Below are positions 1 to 8,360 of a stretch of 40,279 nt of DNA, piece by piece. A model generated the notes under the pieces. That model made no database searches. It was not told the DNA's origin and saw only the letters and a list, made by a program, of their open reading frames with translations. The stretch's first letter is position 1. Every line of letters begins with the position of its first letter. A program made the position numbers and the translations under genes. Origin of the DNA: Caulobacter sp. 17J65-9 (GTDB taxonomy: Bacteria > Pseudomonadota > Alphaproteobacteria > Caulobacterales > Caulobacteraceae); assembly GCF_010975005.1 (NCBI RefSeq), contig NZ_JAAIVC010000019.1:1-40279 (forward strand), in the 5' to 3' direction.

Positions 1-382
1 GCGCGACGGCGACCGGCGCGCTCGGGGCCGGACGCGGGGCCGGCTGCTCCGGACCGGGGGCGAAGGTAGGCTGGGCCGGCGCGGGCGCGTTGGGCTCGGC
101 CACGTAGACGTCGAGGCTGGCGGCCTCGTCGACCGGCTGGGCGTCCTGGGCCGGCGCGGTCTTCACCGCGGCCACCGGCTCGCCGACGTTCGGGGCCTCG
201 TTACGGCTGCGCACGCCCGAGCGGTAGAACAGCACCACCGCGACGACCAGCACCACCAGCACCACGGCGCTGGCGACCAGCGTCATCGGCACCGGCCGGC
301 GTTCGCCGGTGGTGCGGCGCGCGTCGAAGGCCAGGGGCTCGTCGGTGGGCGGCGTGTAGGCGCCGCGTTCTTGATCGGACAT
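1..382 (-). CDS. SPOR-domain-type membrane protein, N-terminal part (runs off window)
   Basis: The reading frame opens at an ATG at 380-382 and continues off the left edge, so only about 127 N-terminal residues are visible. It starts MSDQERGAYTPPTDEPLAFD, then a basic stretch and one hydrophobic segment (about residues 33-52), followed by a long Ala/Pro/Val-rich linker. This layout (short cytoplasmic tail, single membrane span, disordered Pro/Ala-rich periplasmic linker) is usual for SPOR-domain cell-division or peptidoglycan-binding proteins. The SPOR domain itself would lie outside the window, so the family is inferred from architecture only. It follows dgt on the same strand with about 100 bases between. 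Confidence 0.6.
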   Translation of the reverse strand, partial: MSDQERGAYTPPTDEPLAFDARRTTGERRPVPMTLVASAVVLVVLVVAVVLFYRSGVRSRNEAPNVGEPVAAVKTAPAQDAQPVDEAASLDVYVAEPNAPAPAQPTFAPGPEQPAPRPAPSAPVAVA

Positions 383-481
383 GGGCACGAAACCTCCGGG
401 GCGGCGCGAGTTTCCGAATCGCGACGCAGTTGGTCGACACTCTACCGAAGGCGAAGCTCCGCCGGAACGCGGCGGAACGAC

Positions 482-1672
482 TCACACCTCGCGGCCGATC
501 TCCAGGTGGAACAACCGACGATGCTCCTCGATGGCGTATCGGTCGGTCATGCCGGCGACGTAGTCGCAGACCACGCGCGCCCGTCCACCTTGGTCGCGGC
601 CCTTCACCCGTTCATACAGCTCAGTGGGCAGAACCTCCGGTTCCGCCATGAAAAGATTGAACATCTCGGCCAAAATGCGGCGAGCTTGGCTGCGGGTGCG
701 GTTGACCCGGTAATGACGGTACATCCGCGTGTGCAGGAACTGGCGCAGACGGGCCAGATCCTCGGCCATCTGGCTCGAGAAGCCGACCAGCGGCCGCTTC
801 ATGCGGCGCACGTCCTCGGCCGTCTCGACGCCTTCGGCCTTGGCCCGGCGCGCGGTCTCGACCAGCACGTCGTCGATCATGGCGCCGATCATCCGGCGCA
901 CCGCCTCCAGGCGCAGCATGCGGTCGTCGATGGCCGGCCAGTCGCGGCGCACGTCGCCCAGCAGCGGGCCGATCAGCGGGATTTCCAGCAGGTCGCCGAT
1001 AGTGAACAGGCCGGCCTGCAGGCCGTCGTCCACGTCGTGGTTGTTGTAGGCGATGTCGTCGGAGATGGCGGCGATCTGCGCCTCCACCGAGGCGAAGGTG
1101 TCCAGGCGCAGGTCCCAGCCCGCGGCGTACTCCACGACCGCCTTCCAGGCCGGCTCGTCCAGCCGGTCGTCGACCGGGCCGTTGTGCTTCACGACGCCCT
1201 CGACCGTCTCCCAGGTCAGGTTCAGGCCGTCGAAGGCGGGATAGCGGCGCTCCAGCTTGGTGCAGACCCGGAAGGTCTGGACGTTGTGGTCGAAGCCGCC
1301 GAACTCCTTCATCTGGATCTGCAGTTCGTCCTCGCCGGCGTGGCCGAACGGCGGGTGGCCCAGGTCGTGGGCCAGCGCGATGGTCTCGGCCAGGTCGACG
1401 TGCACGCCCATGGCGTGGGCCAGCGAGCGGGCGATCTGGGCGACTTCCAGGCTGTGGGTCAGGCGCGTGCGGAAGGTGTCGCCCTCGTGCGCCACGAAGA
1501 CCTGGGTCTTCTCCTTCAGCTTGCGGAAGGCGGCCGAGTGGATGATCCGGTCGCGGTCACGGGCGAAAGCGTTGCGCGTACGGCTTTCCGCCTCGGGATG
1601 GCGACGCCCCTTCGAGGTCTCCGCCGACTCGGAGAAGGTGGCGAGGGGGAAGCAAGTGACGGGCACGCTCAT
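482..1672 (-). CDS. dgt: Deoxyguanosinetriphosphate triphosphohydrolase-like protein (HD domain)
   Basis: Predicted dNTP triphosphohydrolase, releasing deoxynucleoside and tripolyphosphate; cytosolic. 396 residues. The N-terminus has the family segment [20 protein letters not shown] (31-50), then the metal-binding HD-domain residues: His73 in LTHSLEV and the His102-Asp103 pair in [15 protein letters not shown]. The C-terminal part (MYRHYRVNR, then a helical region) is typical of the type 2 dGTPase subfamily. The start at 1670-1672 is preferred because a purine-rich GGAAAAG lies just upstream; an in-frame ATG at 1703-1705 would add 11 residues. It is divergent from the Fe-S carrier gene, with only 46 bases between the two starts, so they share a promoter region. 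Confidence 0.9.
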   Translation of the reverse strand: MSVPVTCFPLATFSESAETSKGRRHPEAESRTRNAFARDRDRIIHSAAFRKLKEKTQVFVAHEGDTFRTRLTHSLEVAQIARSLAHAMGVHVDLAETIALAHDLGHPPFGHAGEDELQIQMKEFGGFDHNVQTFRVCTKLERRYPAFDGLNLTWETVEGVVKHNGPVDDRLDEPAWKAVVEYAAGWDLRLDTFASVEAQIAAISDDIAYNNHDVDDGLQAGLFTIGDLLEIPLIGPLLGDVRRDWPAIDDRMLRLEAVRRMIGAMIDDVLVETARRAKAEGVETAEDVRRMKRPLVGFSSQMAEDLARLRQFLHTRMYRHYRVNRTRSQARRILAEMFNLFMAEPEVLPTELYERVKGRDQGGRARVVCDYVAGMTDRYAIEEHRRLFHLEIGREV

Positions 1673-1718
1673 CAGGGTCTTTTCCACGGCTGCGGCCGCC
1701 CTCATATAGCGCCAAGTC

Positions 1719-2051
1719 ATGACCGTCGATTCCGTAACCCTCACCGAACCGGCCGCGCGGCGGATCCGGGAGCTGGCCGAAGCCGAAGGCCGGCCGCTGA
1801 TGCTGCGCGTCGCGGTCGACGGCGGCGGCTGCTCGGGCTTCCAGTACCGCTTCGAACTGGTCGACGCGGCCGAGGACGACGACCTGCGGATCGAACGCTC
1901 CGGCTCGACCGCCCTGGTCGATCCGATCTCCCTGCCCCTGCTGGCCGGCTCGGCGGTCGATTTCGTCGACGAGCTGATCGGCGCCCAGTTCCGGGTGGTG
2001 AACCCGAACGCCAAGTCCAGCTGCGGCTGCGGCGTCAGCTTCTCGATCTGA
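1719..2051 (+). CDS. erpA: A-type iron-sulfur cluster carrier (ErpA/IscA/HesB family)
   Basis: Small cytosolic scaffold/carrier that delivers Fe-S clusters to apo-proteins. 110 residues, the usual family length. The three conserved cluster ligands are visible: Cys38 in GGGCSGFQY, and Cys102 and Cys104 in the C-terminal [10 protein letters not shown]. The family is certain; the choice between ErpA, IscA and a generic HesB name is less so, because no isc/suf genes lie in the window. It is divergent from dgt. Confidence 0.88.
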   Translation: MTVDSVTLTEPAARRIRELAEAEGRPLMLRVAVDGGGCSGFQYRFELVDAAEDDDLRIERSGSTALVDPISLPLLAGSAVDFVDELIGAQFRVVNPNAKSSCGCGVSFSI

Positions 2052-2159
2052 GCCCTTCAGTCTGGCCGGGCGCCGGCCGTCGGCGTCTCACAGGCATTTA
2101 ACTCGGCGCCCGTCGAAGAACGGCGTAGCTTCCCCGCGTTCTCGGGGGAGGCTCCTGAC

Positions 2160-3122
2160 ATGCTGAAATCGCTCGTTCTCGCCGGCGTCCTGGCCGCCGG
2201 TCTGGTCACGCCGGCTGCGGCGGGAGACGCCTTCACCGAAACCGGGCTGGAGCTGAAGAGCCTGCCCGGCGACCTGAAGGGCACCCTGACCACCCCGGCG
2301 AAGAAGACCAAGGGCCCGGTCGTGCTGATCCTGTCCGGTTCCGGCCCGACCGACCGCGACGGCAACAGCCCGATCGGCGTGCAGGCCGCCCCCTACCGCC
2401 TGCTGGCTCACGGCCTGGCCGAGCGCGGCGTCACCAGCCTGCGCGTCGACAAGCGCGGCATCGCCGCCAGCATGGCCGCCGCCACCAAGGAGGAAGACCT
2501 CCGCTTCCAGACCTATTCCGACGACGCCCGCGCCTGGGCCGCCGAGCTGAAGCGCCAGACCGGCGCGAAATGCGTCTGGCTGGTCGGCCACAGCGAGGGC
2601 GCCCTGGTCGCCGAGGTCGCCGCCCAGAACAACAAGGACATCTGCGGCGTGGTGCTGATCTCCGGCGCCGGCCGCAAGGCGGGCGACGTGCTGCGCGAGC
2701 AGCTGACCGCCGGGCTGCCGAAGGAAATGCAGGCCGACGCCTTCAAGACGCTGGACGAACTGGAAGCCGGCCGCACGGTCGCTGATCCGCCGCCGGCCCT
2801 GGCCGCCCTGTTCCGCAAATCAGTGCAGCCCTACCTGATTTCCTGGCTGCCGCTGGATCCGGCCGAGCTGGTCAAGACCGTCCACGGCCCGGTGCTGATC
2901 GTGCAGGGCACCACCGACATCCAGATCGGCATGGCCGACGCCGAGCGTCTGGCCGCCGCCCGCTCCGACGCCAAGCTGGTCAAGCTGGAAGGCGTGAACC
3001 ACGTGCTGAAGGTCGCCTCGGCCGATCGCGCCGCCAACCAGGCGACCTACGCCGATCCGCACCTGCCGCTGGCGCCCGGCGTGGTCGAGGCGGTGGCCGA
3101 GTTCGTCAAAGCTCGGCGATGA
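2160..3122 (+). CDS. Secreted alpha/beta hydrolase
   Basis: 320 residues with a clear Sec signal peptide (hydrophobic 4-17, likely cleavage near AAAG at 20-22), so it probably acts in the periplasm. The alpha/beta-hydrolase fold is shown by SGSGPTDRDGNS (59-70, oxyanion-hole region), the nucleophile elbow GHSEG with Ser145, an acid candidate in QGTTDIQI and a C-terminal His in GVNHVLK. Substrate unknown; dienelactone-hydrolase or serine aminopeptidase-like esterases share this layout. Its last 17 bases overlap the convergent membrane gene that ends at 3106. Confidence 0.85.
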   Translation: MLKSLVLAGVLAAGLVTPAAAGDAFTETGLELKSLPGDLKGTLTTPAKKTKGPVVLILSGSGPTDRDGNSPIGVQAAPYRLLAHGLAERGVTSLRVDKRGIAASMAAATKEEDLRFQTYSDDARAWAAELKRQTGAKCVWLVGHSEGALVAEVAAQNNKDICGVVLISGAGRKAGDVLREQLTAGLPKEMQADAFKTLDELEAGRTVADPPPALAALFRKSVQPYLISWLPLDPAELVKTVHGPVLIVQGTTDIQIGMADAERLAAARSDAKLVKLEGVNHVLKVASADRAANQATYADPHLPLAPGVVEAVAEFVKARR

Positions 3123-3408
3123 ACAGGTAGGCCACGCCGAACGCCGCGATCCAGGCGACCGGCGCGGCCGCGACCGCCCAGGCCAGCTTCACCCGACGCA
3201 TGAAGAACGCCGCCCAGGCGGCGAACGGCGCGGCGATCACGGCCACCAGAAAGCTGTACGACAGCAGGGCCATGACCCACCCGGCCCCAGTCCCGCCGAC
3301 CGAGAACCAGGCCGGCGACAGCACCGCCAGAGCAAAGGCGACCGGGGACAGCGCGACGTGCAGCACGGTCGCGCCGGTCAGGGCCAGGACATGAACGGTG
3401 CGGCTCAT
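3106..3408 (-). CDS. Small hydrophobic membrane protein, unknown function
   Basis: 100 residues with three to four hydrophobic segments (about 8-28, 40-64, 75-96) and basic residues MRRVK between the last two, as in an inner-membrane protein. No family recognised. It is convergent with the hydrolase gene and overlaps its end by 17 bases. The balanced membrane topology and a start 68 bases from the divergent xthA support a real gene. Confidence 0.6.
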   Translation of the reverse strand: MSRTVHVLALTGATVLHVALSPVAFALAVLSPAWFSVGGTGAGWVMALLSYSFLVAVIAAPFAAWAAFFMRRVKLAWAVAAAPVAWIAAFGVAYLFIAEL

Positions 3409-3476
3409 CCCCCCTCCCTCTTGAGGCGGCGCCGCTCGAACCCTAGCCTTTGCGGAAGTTCACGCGAAGAGAGTCG

Positions 3477-4256
3477 ATGCGGATCGCCACCTGGAACGTC
3501 AATTCGGTCAACGCCCGGCTCGAGACCGTGCTGGAATGGTTCCGCGAGGCCCAGCCGGACGTCGCCTGCCTTCAGGAGCTGAAGTGCGTGGACGAAAAGT
3601 TCCCGCGCGAGCCCTTTGAATCGCTCGGCTACAACGTCGAGACCTTCGGCCAGAAGACCTACAACGGCGTGGCCATCCTCTCGAAGCACCCGCTGTCGGA
3701 AGTGCGCCGCTCCCTGCCCGGGGCCGACGACGACGAGCAGGCCCGCTACATCGAGGCCCTGGTCGAGGCGCCGACGCCGGTGCGGGTGGCCTCGATCTAC
3801 CTGCCCAACGGCAACCCGATCGGCACCGACAAGTTCACCTACAAGCTGGCCTGGTTCGAGCGCCTGCGCCGCCACGCCGCCGAGCTGCTCACGCACGAGG
3901 AGATCCTGGTGCTGGCCGGCGACTACAACGTCATCCCCGAGCCGGAGGACTGCTACAGCCCCGCGGCCTGGGCCGGCGACGCCCTGTTCCAGCCGGAAAG
4001 CCGGGCCGCCTGGCGGGCGATGAAGTGGCTGGGCCTGACCGACGCCTACGAGGCGCTGGACGGGCGGCCGCACAACTACACCTTCTGGGACTACCAGGCC
4101 GGCGCCTGGCAGCGGAACAACGGCATCCGCATCGACCACCTGCTGCTCTCGCCCCAGGCCGCCGACCGGCTGGCGGGCGTGGACATCCATCGCGAGGTGC
4201 GCGGGCGCGACAAGCCGTCCGACCACGTGCCGGTGATGATCGACCTTAGGGACTGA
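3477..4256 (+). CDS. xthA: Exodeoxyribonuclease III
   Basis: AP endonuclease / 3'-5' exonuclease of base-excision repair, EEP (exonuclease-endonuclease-phosphatase) fold. 259 residues. Motifs: N-terminal MRIATWNVNSVNAR, the metal-binding glutamate in CLQELK (Glu34), NGVAILSK, the Asp/Asn pair in LAGDYNVIP, and the catalytic C-terminal RIDHLLLSP and KPSDHVPVMIDL. The start at 3477 is chosen over an upstream in-frame start at 3450 because GAAGAGAG lies at Shine-Dalgarno distance and the motif MRIATWNVNS opens the family. The next gene starts one base after its stop, so the two are probably co-transcribed. Confidence 0.93.
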   Translation: MRIATWNVNSVNARLETVLEWFREAQPDVACLQELKCVDEKFPREPFESLGYNVETFGQKTYNGVAILSKHPLSEVRRSLPGADDDEQARYIEALVEAPTPVRVASIYLPNGNPIGTDKFTYKLAWFERLRRHAAELLTHEEILVLAGDYNVIPEPEDCYSPAAWAGDALFQPESRAAWRAMKWLGLTDAYEALDGRPHNYTFWDYQAGAWQRNNGIRIDHLLLSPQAADRLAGVDIHREVRGRDKPSDHVPVMIDLRD

Positions 4257-4257
4257 C

Positions 4258-4890
4258 GTGAGCGAGGCGCTGCGCACCCTGCTGCTGCTGGCCCTTGGAG
4301 CCGGCGCCCTGACCACGGTCGGCCTGGGGGCCGGCTGGTGGATGGAGACCGGCAGACGGCTGCGCCGCGCGCTGAAGCAATCGCTGGGCGGGCCGGCCGA
4401 CGCCGAGGTCATGGCCGTGCCCCAGGGCCGGGCGGCCGGCATGCGCTTCGCCACCGGCCGCGTCGCGGTGCTCTGGGACAAGAGCGCCATGGGGCTGGTC
4501 TACGATTTCGTCGAACTGGAGGGGGCCGAGCTGATCGTCGACGAGGCGGTGGTCGCGCGCGTGCGCCGCGACGAGCAACGCAAGCAGCTGGACTCCATCC
4601 CCAAGGACGCAGAGCGGGTCACCCTGCGCCTGCTGTTCTCCGACGCCCAGTGGCCGGAGTTCGAGCTGGACTTCTGGAGCCCGGAGATCGCCCGCACCGC
4701 CGCCCCGGGCGCGGCCAAGGAAGCGGTCCGCTTCGGCCGCAAGTGGCTGTCGCACGTCGAGAACGTGCTGAAGCGCACCGGCGGCCCGCTGGCCATGAAA
4801 CCGAAGTCGGCCCAGGCGGCCGCGCCCAAGCGCGCGCCGCGCGAACGCCCGCCGTGGGAAGAGGACGAGGACGAAGCGGAAGCCGTCTGA
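4258..4890 (+). CDS. Membrane-anchored hypothetical protein
   Basis: 210 residues starting at a GTG one base after the xthA stop, so translation is probably coupled. One N-terminal hydrophobic segment (about 6-27) would anchor it in the membrane, followed by a soluble domain of roughly 130 residues (AEVMAVPQGRAAGMRFATGR onward) and a charged, disordered tail rich in Lys/Arg/Pro then Glu/Asp. I do not recognise the domain. Codon use and the coupling to xthA argue that it is real. Confidence 0.7.
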   Translation: MSEALRTLLLLALGAGALTTVGLGAGWWMETGRRLRRALKQSLGGPADAEVMAVPQGRAAGMRFATGRVAVLWDKSAMGLVYDFVELEGAELIVDEAVVARVRRDEQRKQLDSIPKDAERVTLRLLFSDAQWPEFELDFWSPEIARTAAPGAAKEAVRFGRKWLSHVENVLKRTGGPLAMKPKSAQAAAPKRAPRERPPWEEDEDEAEAV

Positions 4891-4960
4891 CGCGCGAACG
4901 CCGTTGTCTTGGCCGCGCCGTCGCGGTTAATTCGCAGGGTTAGTTCCGGGGGGAACCTCC

Positions 4961-5140
4961 ATGCGGCCGAACGCGGCGACCCTGCTTCTCTTTCTGGTCT
5001 CGCTGGCCCTTACCGGCGCGGGCGTCCTGGCCCAGTTCCGCCCCGACCTGCTGCCTCCCGAAATCGTCGCCAACCGCTTCTGGCTGGTCACCGGCGGCTG
5101 GGGCGTGCTGGCCTTGGGCGTGCTCGGCAAGGGGCTGTAA
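4961..5140 (+). CDS. Small membrane protein, 59 residues
   Basis: A short open frame from ATG 4961 to TAA 5138-5140. The product begins MRPNAATLLLFLVSLALTGA and has two hydrophobic segments (about 5-24 and 41-57) separated by a short polar stretch around RPDLLPPEIVANR. A strong GGGGGGA Shine-Dalgarno sits seven bases upstream, and a small hairpin with a T-run follows the stop. Function unknown. Translation is well supported by the ribosome binding site. Confidence 0.65.
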   Translation: MRPNAATLLLFLVSLALTGAGVLAQFRPDLLPPEIVANRFWLVTGGWGVLALGVLGKGL

Positions 5141-5142
5141 CG

Positions 5143-5160
5143 CCCCGCCCCTCGGGGTTT
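5143..5160 (+). terminator. Possible small rho-independent terminator
   Basis: CCCCG, five-base loop, CGGGG, then TTT, directly after the stop of the 59-residue gene. The stem is short (5 bp) and the T-tract is only three bases, so this is tentative. Confidence 0.35.
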
Positions 5161-5245
5161 CCGCAACCGAAATTCAGGCCCCTCCCGATAGGCCCGCGCG
5201 CCCACGCGCGCCACGTTCCAGGCGGATCGTGCGCGAGGACTCCCC

Positions 5246-6115
5246 GTGGAACTGCTCAAGGAGCTGCTCCCCCTGGTGCTGGCCGGAAGCCTGGCGCTCA
5301 CCGTGGTCGCCATGAGCATGGGCGCCGGCTGGAGCGACGTCACCTACGTGGTCCGCCGCCCGATGTTGCTGCTCCGCTCGGTGGTCGCGATCTACGTGGT
5401 CGTGCCGGTGCTGGCGACCATCGTGGTCAAGCTCATGCCGCTGACGCCGCAGGCGGCGCTGGGCATCATGCTGATGTCCGTGGCGCCCGTGGGCCCGTTC
5501 CTGCTGACGCGGGAGCTGAAGCTCGGCGCCCACAAGCAGTACGTCTACGGCCTGTTCGCCATCGTCAGCCTGCTCAGCATCGTCCTGGTGCCCCTGACGG
5601 TGGCCCTGGCCAGCTGGTTCTTCGGGGTCGAGGCCGCCGCGCCGATGGGCAAGGTGGCGAGCTCGCTGGCCACCACCATCCTCATCCCGCTGGCGATCGG
5701 CATGGCGGTGCACCACTGGCGCCCCGCCGCGGCCGACCGGCTGGCGCCGAAACTGCTGAAGGCGGGGCTCGCCCTGCTGGTCCTGGGCGCCCTGCCCCTG
5801 CTGTTCGTCGTGCTGCCGGCGACGTTGAAGCTGATCGGCGACGGCACGGTGCTGGCCATGCTCCTGGTGGTGACCGGCGGCCTGCTGGCCGGGCACTTCC
5901 TGGCCGGCCCGGACCTCAGCCACAGCTCCGCCCTGGCCATCTCCACCGCCGCCCGCCAGCCGGGGCTGGCCCTGCTGATCGCAAAATCGAGCGCCGGCCT
6001 TCGCACCGAGCACGCCATGTCGGCCGTGCTGCTGTTCTTCCTGATCGGCTCGCTGGTGACGATGGCCTACCAGGTGTGGGCGAAGCGCCGGCTGAAGTCC
6101 GGCGCCCCGCCCTGA
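5246..6115 (+). CDS. Bile acid:sodium symporter (SBF-like) family transporter
   Basis: 289 residues, nearly all hydrophobic, with about eight to ten membrane spans. Features fit the BASS/SBF family (arsenite permease Acr3, bile-acid symporters): an N-terminal MSMGAGW-type segment, a GIMLMSVAPVGPFLLTRELK stretch resembling the first discontinuous-helix region, and a late ALAISTAARQPGLALLIAKS segment resembling the second. The start is a GTG at 5246 with GAGG upstream. Substrate cannot be told from sequence. The stop is four bases from the end of the convergent aminotransferase gene. Confidence 0.75.
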   Translation: MELLKELLPLVLAGSLALTVVAMSMGAGWSDVTYVVRRPMLLLRSVVAIYVVVPVLATIVVKLMPLTPQAALGIMLMSVAPVGPFLLTRELKLGAHKQYVYGLFAIVSLLSIVLVPLTVALASWFFGVEAAAPMGKVASSLATTILIPLAIGMAVHHWRPAAADRLAPKLLKAGLALLVLGALPLLFVVLPATLKLIGDGTVLAMLLVVTGGLLAGHFLAGPDLSHSSALAISTAARQPGLALLIAKSSAGLRTEHAMSAVLLFFLIGSLVTMAYQVWAKRRLKSGAPP

Positions 6116-6118
6116 CGG

Positions 6119-7252
6119 TTAGCGGCCGACCGCGGCCAGGAAGCGCTCGGCCACGTAGTCGACCTGAGCGTCGGTCATGTAGGGGTGCAGCGGCAGCGAC
6201 AGCACGCGCGCGGTCAGGCGCTCGGCCTCCGGGCAGCCGCCTTCCGGGGCCAGGTGCTTGAACGCCTTCATGGTGTGCAGCGGCTGCGGGTAGTAGATCG
6301 CCGTCGGCACGCCGTCGTCCTTCAGCTTGGCCTGCACGCCGTCGCGGTCGTCGATCGCCACGGTGTAGTAGCCCCAGCCGCTGTCGCGGTCCGGGCCGAA
6401 GTCCTGCGCGTCGAAGGCGCCGGCCAGCCGCTCGTTGTAGACGGCGGCGATCTCGTGCCGGCGCGCCAGCTCGTTCGGGAACAGCTTCAGCTTCTCGGTG
6501 ACGATAGCGCACTGGATGGAGTCCAGGCGGCCGTTGAAGCCGACGCGGACGCTTTCCTTGCGGTTGGCGTCGGTGCCGTGCCAGCGGATCTGCTCGCAGG
6601 CCTCGTACAGGCTCTCGTCGGCGAACATGATGGCGCCGCCGTCGCCGTAGCAGCCCAGCGACTTGGCCGGGAAGAAGCTGGTGCCGGTGACCGGCGCGAT
6701 GGCGCCGGCGTACTTGCCCTTCCAGCGGCAGCCGAACGACTGCGCCGCGTCGGCCATGACCTGCAGGCCGTGCTTCTGGGCGACGGCGAAGATCGCCTCG
6801 TAGTCGGCCGGGATGCCGAACAGGTCGACGGCGATGATCAGGCGCGGGTTCAGGCCGCGGGCCTTGGCCGCCGTGATCTGCTTCTCCAGATCGGCCGGAT
6901 CCATCGAGAAGTCGCGGGCGCGCACGTCGACGAACACCGGGGTCGCCCCGGCGATCATCACCGCGCTGCAGGTGGCGTTGTAGGTGAAGGCCGGGATGAA
7001 GACCGCGTCGTCGGCCTTCAGGTCCATGGCCATCATCGGCACGATCAGGGCGTCGGTGCCGTTGCCGATGGCCAGCGCCTTCTTGGCGCCGGTGTAGGCG
7101 CACAGCGCGTCCTCCAGCTCCTTCACCTCGGGGCCGTTGATGTAGGCGCCGTGGTCGAGGATGGCGGTGAAGCGCTGCTCGACCTGCTTGCGGATCAGGC
7201 CCTGCTGGGTCTTCAGGTCGATGTAGGCGATCGGGGACGGGGGCGTGGGCAT
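6119..7252 (-). CDS. DegT/DnrJ/EryC1/StrS family aminotransferase (WbpE/WlbC-like)
   Basis: PLP-dependent sugar aminotransferase of 377 residues. The start has the family's YIDLKTQQGLIRKQVEQRF segment, then GNGTDAL (phosphate binding, 64-69), PAFTYNAT (88-94), MADAAQSFG (166-174) and the PLP lysine Lys197 in SFFPAKSLGCYGDGG. Such enzymes aminate a keto-sugar nucleotide for surface polysaccharide; similarity to WbpE/WlbC (UDP-3-keto-GlcNAc acid aminotransferase) is suggested by the partner gene. It lies 20 bases downstream of the Gfo/Idh oxidoreductase gene on the same strand, which would supply a keto-sugar. A good GAGAGG ribosome site precedes the ATG. Confidence 0.9.
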   Translation of the reverse strand: MPTPPSPIAYIDLKTQQGLIRKQVEQRFTAILDHGAYINGPEVKELEDALCAYTGAKKALAIGNGTDALIVPMMAMDLKADDAVFIPAFTYNATCSAVMIAGATPVFVDVRARDFSMDPADLEKQITAAKARGLNPRLIIAVDLFGIPADYEAIFAVAQKHGLQVMADAAQSFGCRWKGKYAGAIAPVTGTSFFPAKSLGCYGDGGAIMFADESLYEACEQIRWHGTDANRKESVRVGFNGRLDSIQCAIVTEKLKLFPNELARRHEIAAVYNERLAGAFDAQDFGPDRDSGWGYYTVAIDDRDGVQAKLKDDGVPTAIYYPQPLHTMKAFKHLAPEGGCPEAERLTARVLSLPLHPYMTDAQVDYVAERFLAAVGR

Positions 7253-7272
7253 CGAAGGCCTCTCGTTGGAAA

Positions 7273-8193
7273 TCAGGCGGCCGCGTCGTCGACGGCCAGG
7301 GCCAGCGCCAGGGCGCGGGCGGCTTCTTCACCGGTGACGGCGGGACGGGACGCCTCGCCGCGCACGGCGGCCAGGAAGTCGCCGACGCTGGCGCCCAGCG
7401 GATCCTTGCCGCGCACGGTGTCGGCGAAGCCGGCGTTCAGCGCGAACGGCGTGGTGTTCTCGAAGGTGCGGGCCAGGAAGTCGATGTTCACCTCGCCCGA
7501 GGGATAGACCACCCGCATGGTGCGCTCGCGCGCCTCGGCGGCCCGGGAGGCCTCGAACACGGCGGTCATGCCGCCGGCGAAGGTGATCTCTGCGCGGGTG
7601 TGGTCGGGGCGCGGGCCGTGGATGGTCTCGCTCTTCGACGTCACCGCCGACGGCTCGGAGCCGGCCAGCGCCAGGGCCAGGTCCAGGTCGTGGATCATCA
7701 GGTCCAGCACGACGGAGACGTCGTCGCTGCGACCGGTCCAGGGGCCCTTGCGCACGGCTTCCAGACGGATCGGGCGCTCGGGCGTGGTGAGCAGGCCCAT
7801 CTCCCCGAACACGATCCGCTCCTGGTGGCCGCAGGCCAGCACGCGGCCGGCTTCCTGGGCGGCGGCGCGAATGGCTTCAGCCTCCTGCACGGAAGCGGCC
7901 AGCGGCTTCTCGACATAGACGTGGACGCCGCGCTCCAGCGCGCGCACCGCCAGCTGGGCGTGGGCGACGGCGGGGGCGGCGACGGTCAGCACGTCCAGCC
8001 CGTCGATGAAGGCGTCCCACTCGTCCGCCTCGAAACCGCGCGCGCCGATCTGCTCGGCCAGCGCCAGGGCCCGGCCGGTGCCGCGGTCGTAAACGCCGAC
8101 CAGCTCGACGCCCTCGCTCTGCGCGTACTTGCGCGCATGGTGACCGCCGAACACGCCTGCGCCGGCCACGCCGGCTTTGAGAATCTTGCTCAT
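7273..8193 (-). CDS. Gfo/Idh/MocA family NAD(P)-dependent sugar oxidoreductase (WbpB/WlbA-like)
   Basis: 306 residues. An N-terminal Rossmann motif GVAGAGVFGGHHARKY, the family's EKP signature (95-97 in VYVEKPLAAS) and the catalytic-region His in DLMIHDLDLAL define the family. Starting at 8193 gives the canonical short lead-in MSKILKAGVAGAG; an upstream in-frame start at 8283 would add 30 low-quality residues. Followed after 20 bases by a sugar aminotransferase, it probably oxidises a UDP-N-acetylhexosaminuronate C3 hydroxyl or a similar position. The exact substrate is an inference from the gene pair. Confidence 0.87.
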   Translation of the reverse strand: MSKILKAGVAGAGVFGGHHARKYAQSEGVELVGVYDRGTGRALALAEQIGARGFEADEWDAFIDGLDVLTVAAPAVAHAQLAVRALERGVHVYVEKPLAASVQEAEAIRAAAQEAGRVLACGHQERIVFGEMGLLTTPERPIRLEAVRKGPWTGRSDDVSVVLDLMIHDLDLALALAGSEPSAVTSKSETIHGPRPDHTRAEITFAGGMTAVFEASRAAEARERTMRVVYPSGEVNIDFLARTFENTTPFALNAGFADTVRGKDPLGASVGDFLAAVRGEASRPAVTGEEAARALALALAVDDAAA

Positions 8194-8360
8194 TTCGTCT
8201 CTTCGACGCCTGCAGGGACGCCCCCCTAAGGCGGGCGGAACCTGCCGTCCGGAAGCTTCGCGCGCAAGATTGCGAACGATCACGTTAGGTCGCGGTTTGT
8301 TGCCGGGAGCCGCGCGCGATACAAGCGCTGCCGCTTTAAGCCTTCGTGAGGATCGACCCC

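Noticed and set aside
371-2101. Long plus-strand open frame (576 residues) across the dgt region
   Set aside because: It is antisense to dgt, which has clear HD-domain motifs; the long frame follows from high GC at third positions.
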